The notes: a model not told the origin generated them from the sequence alone. A stretch of 64,000 bases of DNA from Gp1-AA133 sp964641665 (GCA_964641665.1 CAZXKO010000066.1:1-64000); one strand, 5' to 3'. Counted from the stretch's first letter, positions 1 through 8,772 are shown. Translations and numbers: made by a program.

Positions 1-1170
1 GTGCCGACCTCGCGAGCCACACGCGTAACCTCGGACGCAAAGGAGCGAAGCTGATCCACCATGGTGTTCAGCGTGTCTTTGAGTTCGAGAATCTCTCCCT
101 TTACATCGACCGTGATCTTGCGCGACAAGTCGCCGCGGGCCACGGCCGTGGCAACTTCAGCAATGTTGCGAACCAGCCCGGTCAGGTTCGACGCCATGAA
201 GTTGACGTTGTGGGTTAAGTCTTTACAAGTTCCCCCAACGCCGGGCACGTTCGCTTGTCCCCCCAACCGTCCTTCGGTGCCGACCTCGCGCGCCACGCGG
301 GTCACTTCACCGGCGAACCGGTTGAGCTGGTCCACCATCGTATTGAGGGTCTCCTTTAGCTGCAGGATTTCGCCGCGTACGTCAACGGTGATCTTGCGAG
401 AAAGGTCGCCACTGGCTATTGCCGCTGCCACTTCTGCAATGTTGCGCACCTGGCCTGTGAGATTGCTGGCCATTAGGTTCACGTTGTCTGTGAGGTCTTT
501 CCAGGTTCCGCCGACTCCGAGTACCTGCGCCTGGCCGCCGAGTTTCCCCTCGGTGCCAACCTCGCGCGCTACGCGCGTTACTTCACCTGCGAATCCGTTG
601 AGCTGATCCACCATCGTGTTGATGGTGTTCTTGAGCTCAAGAATTTCACCCTTCACGTCTACCGTGATTTTGCGCGACAAGTCGCCGCGCGCGACTGCGG
701 TCGTCACTTCGGCGATGTTGCGCACCTGTGCGGTCAAGTTCCCGGCCATCGCATTCACTGAGTCGGTAAGATCTTTCCAGGTACCGGCTACGCCAGGCAC
801 GACGGCTTGGCCGCCGAGCTTTCCGTCGGAACCGACTTCGCGCGCCACCCGCGTGACTTCTGACGCAAACGAGCGCAATTGGTCCACCATCGTGTTGATG
901 GCTTCCTTGAGTTGGAGAATTTCGCCCCGCACGTCAACGGTAATTTTCCGCGACAGATCACCGCTCGCGACGGCCGTCGCCACCTCGGCGATGTTGCGTA
1001 CCTGGCCGGTCAAGTTGCTGGCCATCGAATTGACGGAGTCGGTCAGGTCTTTCCACGTACCGGCCACGCCGGGAACCTGCGCCTGCCCGCCTAGCTTCCC
1101 GTCGGTGCCCACTTCGCGCGCGACGCGCGTGACCTCAGCGGTGAAGACCCCCAACTGCTGGATCATCGTG
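1..1170 (-). repeat. Tandem 276-bp repeats encoding HAMP units
   Basis: The same short anchor (ccaccatcgtgttg and variants) recurs around positions 58, 334, 610, 886 and 1162, always exactly 276 bp (92 codons) apart. The first four repeats are very similar at the DNA level; the one at 1162 is more diverged. This is a coding tandem array inside the poly-HAMP kinase. Confidence 0.9.
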
Positions 1171-1679
1171 TTCACGATATTGGCCGACCGCATGAACTCG
1201 CCCTCCAGCGGGCGCCCGTCGACGTCGAGTCGCACCGTCTGGGTGAGGTTGCCTTGCGCAACTGCCGCAATCGCTCGGTTAACCTCCGCTGTCGGCCGGA
1301 GCAAATCCTCCACCAGGGTATTGACCGAGACTTCCATTTCGGCCCATGCGCCCCGCGACTCGTGAAAGCGGGTGCGCTCGCGCGTCTTTCCCTCCTTGCC
1401 GACCGCTTTCCCGACACGTTTCAGCTCTTGTGCCATCTGCTGGTTGGCGGCAACAATCTCATTGAACGTATCTGCGATCTTGCCGGCGAGTCCGACCCAC
1501 GCGCTGGGCAATCGCACCGAAAAGTCGCCATTCCGCATGGTCTGAAGCCCCGCCAAGATCATGGCGAGATCGGCTGGTTCGGCGACAACAGCGGGTCGTC
1601 CGTTACTCTTCGGAATTGCACTTGGTGAAAGGTCGGCGCTGGCACTTGCTACGCTCTGTGTGCTTCGTTTCATCGTCAT
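1..1679 (-). CDS. Multi-HAMP sensor histidine kinase, N-terminal part (runs off window)
   Basis: The minus strand is open from ATG 1679 (a second ATG lies at 1673) to the window edge, giving at least 559 codons with no stop. After a short Ser/Ala-rich leader come HAMP-type helices and then near-identical ~92-residue HAMP units, each with a motif like NTMVDQL followed by VTRVAREVG. This matches the family of cytosolic hybrid kinases with long poly-HAMP arrays (related to fungal Nik1 type) that sense osmotic or envelope stress. The kinase, ATPase and receiver domains would lie beyond the left edge and are not seen. No membrane segment is visible in the N-terminus, so a cytosolic sensor is likely. 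An 18-bp palindrome lies about 160 bp upstream. The long plus-strand frames here are mirror images of the repeats, not genes. Confidence 0.88.
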   Translation of the reverse strand, partial: MTMKRSTQSVASASADLSPSAIPKSNGRPAVVAEPADLAMILAGLQTMRNGDFSVRLPSAWVGLAGKIADTFNEIVAANQQMAQELKRVGKAVGKEGKTRERTRFHESRGAWAEMEVSVNTLVEDLLRPTAEVNRAIAAVAQGNLTQTVRLDVDGRPLEGEFMRSANIVNTMIQQLGVFTAEVTRVAREVGTDGKLGGQAQVPGVAGTWKDLTDSVNSMASNLTGQVRNIAEVATAVASGDLSRKITVDVRGEILQLKEAINTMVDQLRSFASEVTRVAREVGSDGKLGGQAVVPGVAGTWKDLTDSVNAMAGNLTAQVRNIAEVTTAVARGDLSRKITVDVKGEILELKNTINTMVDQLNGFAGEVTRVAREVGTEGKLGGQAQVLGVGGTWKDLTDNVNLMASNLTGQVRNIAEVAAAIASGDLSRKITVDVRGEILQLKETLNTMVDQLNRFAGEVTRVAREVGTEGRLGGQANVPGVGGTCKDLTHNVNFMASNLTGLVRNIAEVATAVARGDLSRKITVDVKGEILELKDTLNTMVDQLRSFASEVTRVAREVG

Positions 1680-1989
1680 CGCCTGATTGAAAAGGGGTGG
1701 TGGGACGCACAACTTCGACAGCCGTTTTTGCGCTGGCCGGTCCGGACCAGCCCCCGGGCTAAAATGAGGCTGAAACGCACACGTCCAGCGCGTTCGTTGC
1801 CGAATAACGGTTGTCTACCACGAAACCCGGAGGGGCGCCCTACAGTGTTTGCTGTATATTTTGCGCGAGACATTGCAGATTCACCCGCCCGCGCACGGTT
1901 ATCCGGTTGATTCAATTATGGTTACGGGCTCGAAATCCACATCTGGCGATATTGCCCCACCGAGAGTGATATGGGTGCATCGCCGAAGA
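1680..1989. other. Intergenic region between kinase and response regulator
   Basis: No convincing gene. The only structure noticed is the imperfect palindrome at 1840-1857. Short open frames here have no family resemblance. Confidence 0.6.
1840..1857. promoter_or_regulatory. Palindromic operator candidate, CTACAG-N6-CTGTAT
   Basis: The half-sites CTACAG and CTGTAT are separated by TGTTTG. It has the same 6-6-6 layout as perfect copies at 3118 and 11154. It lies 161 bp upstream of the leftward kinase start at 1679. The binding protein is unknown. Confidence 0.5.
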
Positions 1990-2367
1990 TCATTCGATGG
2001 GCGCATTGAACAAGCTCCGCGCCGTCCCCACAAGTTTGGCCAGGGCCTCGTCCTTCGAGACCAGCGCAGAAATCCCCACTGATTTTGCCTCTTCCTCCTG
2101 AAAGACCGCGCTGTAACAGCTGAACAGAATTACTGGAACTGAAGGCAGGATCCGGCGCAAAATCCGGGCCCCGTCGATTCCGTTCATCACAGGCATGGAA
2201 AGATCAAGAATGATCAGGTCCGGCTGTAATTGTTCCGCTTTTTCGACTCCTTCGCGCCCATTCCCCGCCTCCCCACACACCTCGAGGCCCTCGGCGGAGT
2301 CGAACAGATTGCGCAGTCTTTCGCGCACCCACAGGGAATCGTCCACCACCAGGACCATCTTCGCCAT
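1990..2367 (-). CDS. Single-domain response regulator (CheY-like receiver)
   Basis: A 125-residue stand-alone receiver domain. The acidic pair DD near residues 8-9, the phospho-acceptor Asp in LIILDLSMP (about residue 55) and the conserved Lys in LVSKDEA near the C-terminus are all present, so it should accept phosphate. There is no output domain, so it probably acts by protein contact or as a phosphate shuttle. The ATG at 2367 is preferred over the GTG six bases upstream because GGAGG (2377-2373) sits five bases before it and abuts the GTG. It lies upstream of the leftward multi-HAMP kinase, a plausible partner, but 310 bp separate them so co-transcription is not assured. Confidence 0.88.
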   Translation of the reverse strand: MAKMVLVVDDSLWVRERLRNLFDSAEGLEVCGEAGNGREGVEKAEQLQPDLIILDLSMPVMNGIDGARILRRILPSVPVILFSCYSAVFQEEEAKSVGISALVSKDEALAKLVGTARSLFNAPIE

Positions 2368-2545
2368 ACCCACCTCCGCCGCTTGCAGGCCTGGGTGGTG
2401 GGATGAAAATCCTGCGCCGAACAGTAAGTCCGAAAATCAAGTAGTGCCTCTTCCTTAGTGACTTAAGGTGAGCGCTGGACCTACGCGGCGAAGGTGTGGT
2501 TCCGGCCTTGACCGCCCTGAGACGGCGTGCCCGGCAACCACCGCT

Positions 2546-2949
2546 CTATTTGGGTGCGATCTGCAGCTGGCTTCTGACTCTGTCTTCACCGGCGACAGCG
2601 ATCGCCTTCCCTTCCACGATTCTCTTCTCTCCGATCGATCGCACCGGCCCCTTCAGGATGACGTTTCCATCTCGGGTGATGATCTTCACGTTGTGGGCGT
2701 AGGTCGAAAGTGACTTGTCTTGAAGAATCGCCCTTTCGAACTCGCTGAGTGATCGCTTCGTCCGAAGAGTCGTCTTTTTGCTGATCGGCGGTTGCCTCGG
2801 ATTCGCTTCGATCCCGCTCGTTGGTTCTCGTGTTGTCGGGGGCGGTCTGGGAGGCTGAGCCGTTATCTTGAGCCCAAACCAGGGCACTTGAACTGGTCAG
2901 AAGGGCGGTCCATGAGGAGCAACCGCACGGATCTATATTTCGAAGTCAT
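2546..2949 (-). pseudogene. Secreted BON-domain protein, two frameshifts
   Basis: Three minus-strand frames must be joined to recover the protein. The first starts at ATG 2949 (preceded by AGAGGA) and gives a positively charged signal-peptide start (MTSKYRSVRLLL). The second gives the rest of the signal peptide and an acidic linker (ALVWAQDNG, then DQQKDDSSDEAITQRV). The third gives the BON core (ILQDKSLSTYAHNVKI, ending RSQLQIAPK). Each join fits a one-base insertion, near 2920-2910 and near 2735. BON domains are small periplasmic or membrane-binding modules, often induced by osmotic stress. As written, the only long frame (GTG 2887) lacks a signal peptide. This is either a decayed gene or two sequencing indels. 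Confidence 0.75.
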
Positions 2950-3463
2950 ATTCAGTCCTCTCGTCGGCTGTGCGCCAACTCAATCACAACCAACCACGGT
3001 AGCGGCCTGGTGTGGAACGCACCATCGAGCTTTTGCCCTAAACGTGACTAGTTTGCGTCTCGCTGACGACCTCAAAATTAGGGGGTGAGCGGAATGTTCG
3101 AGGTTCGGACAAGACAAATACAGTATCCCCTGTATTGACTTGGCCCGCTGGCAAGAGCAACATGCAAACACTCTCACCCCGAAACGAAAGAGCTCATGGC
3201 ATCGTGCTGCGCAAATGCTTCTTGTGGGGCAGGGTTCGGGTATCTGCACCAAGGCCATCTGTACCATTATTCCTCGGACGGCGCGTTTGCCGGGCCAACT
3301 AAACGACTATCCGCTCGCATGTTTTGCTGGTGGCTGTGCCCCGGCGGTTGCCCATTCATGGGAACTGGTGCAAGAATACGGGGGACAGAGTCACGGTGGT
3401 TTCGCTGCGAAGTGGCGACAAGGGCACATCCAGAAAAAAATCCGACCGAACGAGAGCTACCTT
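2950..3463. other. Intergenic region with palindromic site
   Basis: About 510 bp without a convincing gene between divergent units. It holds the perfect palindrome at 3118-3135. Open frames that run into the response regulator from upstream lack conserved sequence before the ATG at 3464. Confidence 0.6.
3118..3135. promoter_or_regulatory. Palindromic operator candidate, ATACAG-N6-CTGTAT
   Basis: Perfect inverted repeat ATACAG / CTGTAT with TATCCC between them; one more base pair on each side (A/T) extends the symmetry. It lies 169 bp upstream of the leftward BON gene start and 329 bp upstream of the rightward LuxR regulator. Confidence 0.6.
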
Positions 3464-4168
3464 ATGAACAAGTTGCGCATATTGGTTGCTGACGATCACG
3501 AAATCGTCCGTCATGGATTGGTCGCACTGGTGAAATCGCACCCAGGTTGGGAGATCTGCGCTGAGGCAGACAACGGGCGCCAAGCCGTAGAACTGGCCCG
3601 GGACTTGAAGCCAGACATCGCGATTCTCGATATCGGTATGCCCACCCTGAATGGTCTGGAGGTTACGCGGCTGATCTTGCGGGACAACCCAAGAATCAAA
3701 GTCTTAATCCTGACGATCAACGACGCGGACCAGGCGGTGCGCGCCGTGCTTGATGCGGGGGCTCGTGGATTCCTGTTGAAGTCCGATGCTGCCAGGGAAC
3801 TGGTTGCTGCCGTGGAAGCCCTTCAGCATAACAAGACTTTCTTCACCGCCCGCGTTGCTGAAATGGTGCTCTCCGGCTACCTTGACCGGGCTCATACTTC
3901 ATCCAAGCCAACGCCCACTCTGCCCTCCCTTACACCTCGGGAACGCCAGGTAGTGCAACTGTTGGCTGAAGGCAAGTCAACAAAGGAAGTGGCTGTTCAC
4001 CTGGATTTGAGCGTGAAGACTGCGGAAACTCACCGCAGCAACATCATGCGAAAGCTCAAACTGCATTCGGTTAGCGAGCTCGTGCTGTACGCGGTTCGCA
4101 ACAATATCATCCAAGTTGCGATTGGCGCGCCTGCGTTCTGGCTGCCGGCTTCATCGCAACCGACATAA
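3464..4168 (+). CDS. NarL/FixJ-family response regulator (receiver + LuxR HTH)
   Basis: A 234-residue regulator. An N-terminal receiver (about residues 4-120) has the acidic pair in VADDHE, phospho-acceptor Asp in IAILDIGMP, the Thr in LILTIN and the Lys in FLLKSD. A linker leads to a C-terminal LuxR-type helix-turn-helix starting LTPRERQVVQLLAEG, with recognition helix region SVKTAETHRSNIMRKL. It should be a phosphorylation-controlled transcription factor. ATG 3464 is chosen because conserved sequence begins exactly there (MNKLRILVADD); the ribosome site is weak. No cognate kinase is adjacent, so it may be an orphan or pair with the HAMP kinase at the left edge. Confidence 0.92.
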   Translation: MNKLRILVADDHEIVRHGLVALVKSHPGWEICAEADNGRQAVELARDLKPDIAILDIGMPTLNGLEVTRLILRDNPRIKVLILTINDADQAVRAVLDAGARGFLLKSDAARELVAAVEALQHNKTFFTARVAEMVLSGYLDRAHTSSKPTPTLPSLTPRERQVVQLLAEGKSTKEVAVHLDLSVKTAETHRSNIMRKLKLHSVSELVLYAVRNNIIQVAIGAPAFWLPASSQPT

Positions 4169-4224
4169 GAGATCGCACTCCCCGCACCGTCGATCCGTCA
4201 GCGAACATCGCCGCCTATACTTTC

Positions 4225-4602
4225 TTAGCAGATCTCAGTATCTCTCCGATCGCTAGTGGCACTTCGTGGTCCGCCATCTAGCAGTGCAATCATTTCATCC
4301 GTAGTCATGACTTCGAGCGGTGGTATCCAGGAGTGCGCCAGCCTATCTTGTACCGCACGAGGCGGGTTGAACAGCTTCATCCTGATGTCGTGATTGTGAG
4401 CCCAGCGGTGAACGTATCCCAGCATTCCCAGCCCTCCCCCCTCGATGGCGTTCACTTCCGACAGGTCGACCACAACTACGCGCGCGTTTCGTTGAGACAT
4501 CACCGCATCCCGTAACTCAAAAGCTGCTTCGCTGCGTACCAATCTTCCCGCGCACTGGACCACCGCCACATCACCTACGGTCTCTATGCAAATGTTGAAC
4601 AC
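4225..4602 (-). CDS. STAS-domain protein lacking the phospho-serine
   Basis: About 125 residues with the STAS fold pattern of anti-sigma-factor antagonists: VGDVAVVQCAGRL near the start, VVVVDLSEVNAIEGGGLG in the middle, then an amphipathic C-terminal part. In SpoIIAA-type proteins a Ser sits in the DSSGLG motif and is phosphorylated by the anti-sigma kinase. Here the motif reads EGGGLG with no Ser or Thr, so the usual switch cannot work. The GTG start at 4602 is chosen because GGGAGGA lies four bases upstream and the domain begins there; the longer frame to 4650 adds an unlikely leader. A constitutive antagonist or a scaffold role is inference. Confidence 0.75.
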   Translation of the reverse strand: MFNICIETVGDVAVVQCAGRLVRSEAAFELRDAVMSQRNARVVVVDLSEVNAIEGGGLGMLGYVHRWAHNHDIRMKLFNPPRAVQDRLAHSWIPPLEVMTTDEMIALLDGGPRSATSDRRDTEIC

Positions 4603-4935
4603 AGCTTCCTCCCGGCCCACGGGAAGAAGGAAGAGCAAGCGGCGCACCATGGGTGGCGAGCTTGTCTTTTCTGCAAGATGCGCGAATGTGCCGTTCGCTG
4701 GGCCGGAAGGTCTTGCATAGCAACCGGAAGTCTTGCGCTACGGGAAGGGCGGTAGAGCGTTCCACCCCCAGCGCGCGTCCGCGAATATCATAGTTCGGCT
4801 CGCACATCCGACGAGCAGATTCTTATCCGGAAAACTACAGAATCTACCCGACGCTTTTACCGGGCAGTCTGGCGTAGCTTGCAAGAAGGCGGCCTGTCGC
4901 TACGCCGTTTCAATCATGAAGGAGGCAATAAAACT

Positions 4936-5121
4936 ATGAACTGGGATCAAGCAAAGGGCCAGTGGAAGCAACTGAAAGGGTCCGTCCGGAAGCAGTGGGG
5001 CAAACTGACGGACGATGACCTGGACGTGATAGCCGGTGAGCGTCAACGCCTGGCCGGCATCATTCAGGAACGGTACGGCATCACGAAGGAGGAGGCCGAA
5101 AGGCAGATTCGATTCCTTTGA
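4936..5121 (+). CDS. CsbD-like general stress protein
   Basis: Sixty-one residues matching the CsbD family: MNWDQAKGQWKQLKGSVR at the start, then GKLTDDDLDVIAGER and a charged C-terminal helix. CsbD proteins are small, soluble, general-stress-induced proteins of unknown biochemical role. ATG 4936 follows GGAGG at 4921-4925. It is followed 108 bp later by the DUF5818-type gene in the same direction, so the two may be co-induced. Confidence 0.88.
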   Translation: MNWDQAKGQWKQLKGSVRKQWGKLTDDDLDVIAGERQRLAGIIQERYGITKEEAERQIRFL

Positions 5122-5229
5122 TCCTTCTCGGGTTGATCCTTCTCGTGTCGAAACCACCAAGGACTACCAACGCAAGGCAGGGTAACAGGCCGGTTCGCGT
5201 ACGAATTTTGTAAAGCGGAGGAACAAAGC

Positions 5230-5589
5230 ATGAAAAAACTGTTGATCACTTCCCTATCTATCTTGCTGGCGGCGCCAGTGATTGCCTTAGCGTAAGCCTC
5301 GGCGCGGCAAAATGCAGACCCGATGAAACAGAGCAGTGCCCCGACCTCCGGTCGAGCTACGGCCGTCAAGGGCACGATCAGCGAAGACGGAAAGACACTG
5401 GTGAGCGATGCCGACGGTAAGAGCTGGACACTTGCCAATCCGGACGCCGTAAAAGGGCATAAGGGTCACCATGTCGAACTGAAGGGCAGCGCCGACGCCA
5501 GCACTGGCCAAATCGAGGTTACCTCGGTGAAAATGCTGAAGGCGGCCAAGAACTCCATGCAGAAAAGCAACGCTCCACCGCAGCAGTGA
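5230..5589 (+). pseudogene. Secreted DUF5818-type protein, stop codon after signal peptide
   Basis: ATG 5230 opens a clear signal peptide (MKKLLITSLSILLAAPVIALA) that ends in an in-frame TAA at 5293-5295. The same frame then runs on through ASARQNADPMKQ into a folded domain (AVKGTISEDGKTLVSDADG, GHHVELKG, VTSVKMLKAAK) ending at 5589. The reading frame is otherwise intact, so a single C-to-T change of CAA (Gln) is the simplest explanation, since Gln is common just after the cleavage site. Reinitiation at ATG 5323 would give an unexported 88-residue product. A strong terminator follows at 5617. Confidence 0.75.
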
Positions 5590-5616
5590 GCGCGTAAACG
5601 AAGGACTTTTCTTCTC

Positions 5617-5641
5617 AGGGCCGGCGATGACCGCCGGCCCT
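5617..5641 (+). terminator. Strong intrinsic terminator
   Basis: Perfect 10-bp stem AGGGCCGGCG / CGCCGGCCCT with a five-base loop, 28 bp after the stop codon at 5589, followed by a pyrimidine-rich tail. It closes the CsbD-DUF5818 unit. Confidence 0.8.
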
Positions 5642-6069
5642 GCTTCTTCACGTCGATCTGCGGAGAGATGCAGCAATCGCAAAGAGGACTGATACAGGGC
5701 ATTCGGGTGACATCTCCCGAACCAGTAATATCCTCAACTCGCTTCCCCCTGAACCAGGGTTCATTGGCTCGCGAGAGCTTCCTCCTCCCGCTCCAAAGAT
5801 TGCTCTCGACGCATGCTGGCCCTCTTTCGCGCGGGAGTCCCCCTTGCTTGTCTATTGAGCACTCTGAGCGCGCACGTGCTGGTGCGCTCTGACAGCAATC
5901 GGTTAGAATTCGGACCTGCCGGCGGAAACGATATCGAGTATTTCAGGCATTTAGGTGTTTGCAGCGTTTCCTGTTGTGTCGTCCGCTTTTCATTTCTGCG
6001 GCAAAGTTTTCTGCTCGATTCGCATCCTAATTGGTATTGAATCGCACATGGCGAGAAAGGAGATGCCCC
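5642..6069. other. Intergenic region, no gene seen
   Basis: About 430 bp between the terminator and the next secreted protein. Open frames here are short and unconserved to my eye. Confidence 0.5.
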
Positions 6070-6843
6070 ATGGACCTCCGAAAGTTTGCTTTCGTTGTGC
6101 TGGTAGTGGTGCCGTTGGCGGAAATACCAGTGCTATCTCAGAAGCCCGCCACATCACCGAGCACAGGATCCGAGACAGCGAGCGCTTCTTCCGCACCACA
6201 ACGGAACGATGGCGCCAACGGGATCCCTGCAGGGACGATCATTCCCGTCGCGCTGTCGAAATCGGTGGACGCCAAGAAGGCAAAGCCGGGTGACAAGATC
6301 GAGGCAAGAATTACCATGGACCTGCTCTCCAACGGTAAGATAGTAATCCCCAGGGATACCAAGGTGATCGGCCATGTGACCGAGGCCAAGCCGCGTACCA
6401 AAGAATCGCCGGACTCGAGAGTGGGGATGTCCTTTGATCACATTTCGCTGAAGGACGGACGCGAACTATCGATCCGCGCCGCCATCCAGGCGATGGGACC
6501 CTCGCTAAACAACGCTGTCGCTCCGGGCATTCATCAGATGGGCCAGAGGTCAACCGGTGTGTCGTCCGCGGGCCCACCAGACTCGCGTGGCCCGATGGGA
6601 GGATCGGCCCGCCCGGGTGGATCGACTGGATCGCCCCTCCCAGACGCGAGTTCACGAGATGCCTCCCCGAGCGATTCTGCTTCAGAGGGATCAGCACCCA
6701 CAGCCTTGGACCCGCACAGCCAGGGAGTTGTGGGGCTACGAGGACTCTCACTGAGCCCATCGAACCAAGGTTCACTGGTCGGCTCCGACAGTCATAACGT
6801 TCATTTGGACAGTGGCACACAGTTGATACTTCGGACCGAATAG
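6070..6843 (+). CDS. Putative secreted protein with Pro/Ser/Gly-rich tail
   Basis: A 257-residue protein. ATG 6070 follows AAGGAG with suitable spacing and begins a signal peptide (MDLRKFAFVVLVVVPLAEI). Residues about 50-145 form a compact region (IPAGTIIPVALSKSVDAKKA, GDKIEARITMDL, IPRDTKVIGHVTEA) that resembles the beta-rich module of TrbI/VirB10-like pilus or envelope proteins, in which a pore-like 'GT.I.A.L...ID' pattern recurs. The C-terminal 100 residues are low complexity. The family is common in acidobacteria in my experience but has no assigned function. The VirB10 resemblance is weak and only suggests an envelope role. Confidence 0.75.
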   Translation: MDLRKFAFVVLVVVPLAEIPVLSQKPATSPSTGSETASASSAPQRNDGANGIPAGTIIPVALSKSVDAKKAKPGDKIEARITMDLLSNGKIVIPRDTKVIGHVTEAKPRTKESPDSRVGMSFDHISLKDGRELSIRAAIQAMGPSLNNAVAPGIHQMGQRSTGVSSAGPPDSRGPMGGSARPGGSTGSPLPDASSRDASPSDSASEGSAPTALDPHSQGVVGLRGLSLSPSNQGSLVGSDSHNVHLDSGTQLILRTE

Positions 6844-7185
6844 CGCTGTGTGTCCGGAGCCGTCTTGGAGGGACCACGAAAGAGCACTAAGCAGGGGCCA
6901 CCCGGTTGGGGTGGTTATGCGACCCTGAAACTCTGTCAGAGCTCGATGGCGTGGTACAAGCCCGGACTTGGCGCAGTTAGAATCTGAGTCACAACCTGGC
7001 TCGGCAGCTAAGGCCTCAATTTCTTTGGAGCGTTTCTGCCCGACACTAAGCCTCCGGCATGGGCGATTGTGTAGATGGTGGCGGCGTTGTCCTGAAAAGG
7101 AGAACGGCCCGACCCCGCTGGGGAGAGTGAGTAGGTTTCGCCGACCGGGCCGGGCCACGTTGAATTCAACGTTGGAGAGGTTAGC
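6844..7185. other. Noncoding flank upstream of the IS110 remnant
   Basis: About 340 bp with no supported gene, directly before the transposase start. In IS110-type elements the noncoding left end carries the bridge RNA that guides recombination, so part of this stretch may be a decayed element end. The left boundary cannot be placed by eye. Confidence 0.4.
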
Positions 7186-8459
7186 ATGAAAGCCAAGCCA
7201 CCGCAGAAGATCCAGAAAGCAGCCAACCCTTCAACGCGCGGCCATTGGAATGAGATGAACCGCAAGCAACGGCGCGAGATGATGCGGAAGATCCAGAGCG
7301 AAGACTTCAGCTTGGAAGTGGTCCATCCCCATGCTGCAGGCATTGACATCGGCAACGAATCCCACGATGTAGCTGTACCGCCGAGCCGGGACAGCCAACC
7401 GATACGGTGCTTCGGGTGCACTACGGCCGAGCTGAAGGCGATGGCGGATTGGCGGAAGCAATGCGGGATTCGGACCGTGGCAATGCAATCCACTGGCGTG
7501 TACTGGATCGCGGTATACGACATTCTCGAACAAGCTGGTCTGGAAGTGTAGCTGGTGAATGCCCGGGATACGAAGAATCTGCCCGGGCGGAAGAGCGACG
7601 TGCAGGAGAGCCCATGGCGGATGAAGCTGCACACCTACGGTCTAGAGCGGAATTCGTTCCGGCCGTCGCAGGAGATCCGCACGATGCGGAGCTACTGGCG
7701 GCAGCGCAATGATCTGGTGCAGAGTGCAGGCCGACATATTCAACGGATGCAGAAGGCGCTGACCCAGATGAATATCCAGTTGGCCAATGTGTTAAGCGAT
7801 GTGAGCGGAGTAACCGGACAGGCCATCATCAAAGCCATTCTGGGAGGTCAACGCGATCCCGATAAGCTGGCTGCGTTTCGTAATCCTCGGGTGAGAGCGA
7901 GTGAGGAGGAGATCGCGCGGAGCCTGGAGGGGCACTGGCAAGAAGATCTGCTGTTTGTGTTGCAGCAGGAGCAGGATGGTTATGAGTTCTGCCAGAAGCA
8001 AATGGCCGAGTGCGATCGGCAACTCAACCACTATCTCGAGCAGAGCGAGGATCGGAGTCACGGTGCCCCTCTACCCGACGAAAAACGGAAGGGGCGACGC
8101 AAGAAAAAGAGCGGCAATAAGCCGCAGGTCGACTTGCGAACCGGGTTGTTTCGCATGAGCGGAACTGACCTAACCCGGATCGACAGAATTGATGTCATGA
8201 CCGCGACCACCATCCTTAGCGAAGCAGGATGGGATATGAGCAAATGGAAGACCGAGGACCATTTCGTTTCCTAGTTGCGGCTGTGTCCGGACAATCGTAT
8301 CAGCGGGAACAAGGTCATTGGGAAAGGGCGCCTGCCCACCAACAACAGGCTGACCATCGCTTTAAAGATGGCGGCCAGCAGCTTGCGCTCAGCGATACCT
8401 ATCTGGGAGCGCAGTTCCGTCGATTCAGAACCAAGCTAGGGGCTCCCGTCGCCATTAAG
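7186..8459 (+). pseudogene. IS110-family transposase, degraded
   Basis: The plus-strand reading gives an IS110-type recombinase: an N-terminal DEDD (RuvC-like) region starting HAAGIDIGNESHDVAV, a long helical middle (SYWRQRNDLVQSAGRHIQRMQKAL), and the C-terminal Transposase_20 region (GWDMSKWKTEDHF, then RISGNKVIGKG). It is dead in several ways: TAG at 7549-7551 after QAGLEV, TAG at 8272-8274 where family members carry a Trp, a frameshift between about 8380 and 8400, and loss of the last ~60 residues at about 8459. Beyond that point the sequence belongs to an opposite-strand gene fragment. Confidence 0.88.
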
Positions 8460-8621
8460 TTTGCGCGCCTCTGGCGGAGCGGGAATCTTACCTCCGTTCG
8501 CCCGTGGGGGAGCCGCATGCTCAGCTTCATGTCCACCCTCAGGCGGACGGTGTTCCTGAGTGAAAGCTGGAATACACACAAGTAAGGCCGAAGCCAAAAC
8601 AAGACCCATCAATGTCTTCAT
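8436..8621 (-). pseudogene. Secreted His/Pro-rich protein, 3' end lost at IS110 junction
   Basis: ATG 8621 begins a good signal peptide (MKTLMGLVLASALLVCIPA) followed by a His/Glu/Pro-rich segment (EGGHEAEHAAPP). The frame then enters sequence that is the antisense of the transposase C-terminus (around 8460) and stops at 8436. I read this as a gene whose remainder was lost when the IS element inserted or when a later deletion joined the two. No other half is visible on the left side of the element. Confidence 0.6.
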
Positions 8622-8772
8622 AGTCTTGCGCGATGATCGCCGTAAGGTTGAAGGGGAGAGTATCTCCGCCGCCAGGCACGCAACCCGTAGGCGTCCACTA
8701 CGAGAGAGACGCGTTGGCGTTCGCTGGCGCGCTTCAGCACTTCAAGGGCGGCTCGACTTCAAGCCGGGCCAC

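Noticed and set aside
61..1365. Two long plus-strand frames with repeated sequence
   Set aside because: They are exact mirror frames of the HAMP repeats on the minus strand, where the protein makes sense.
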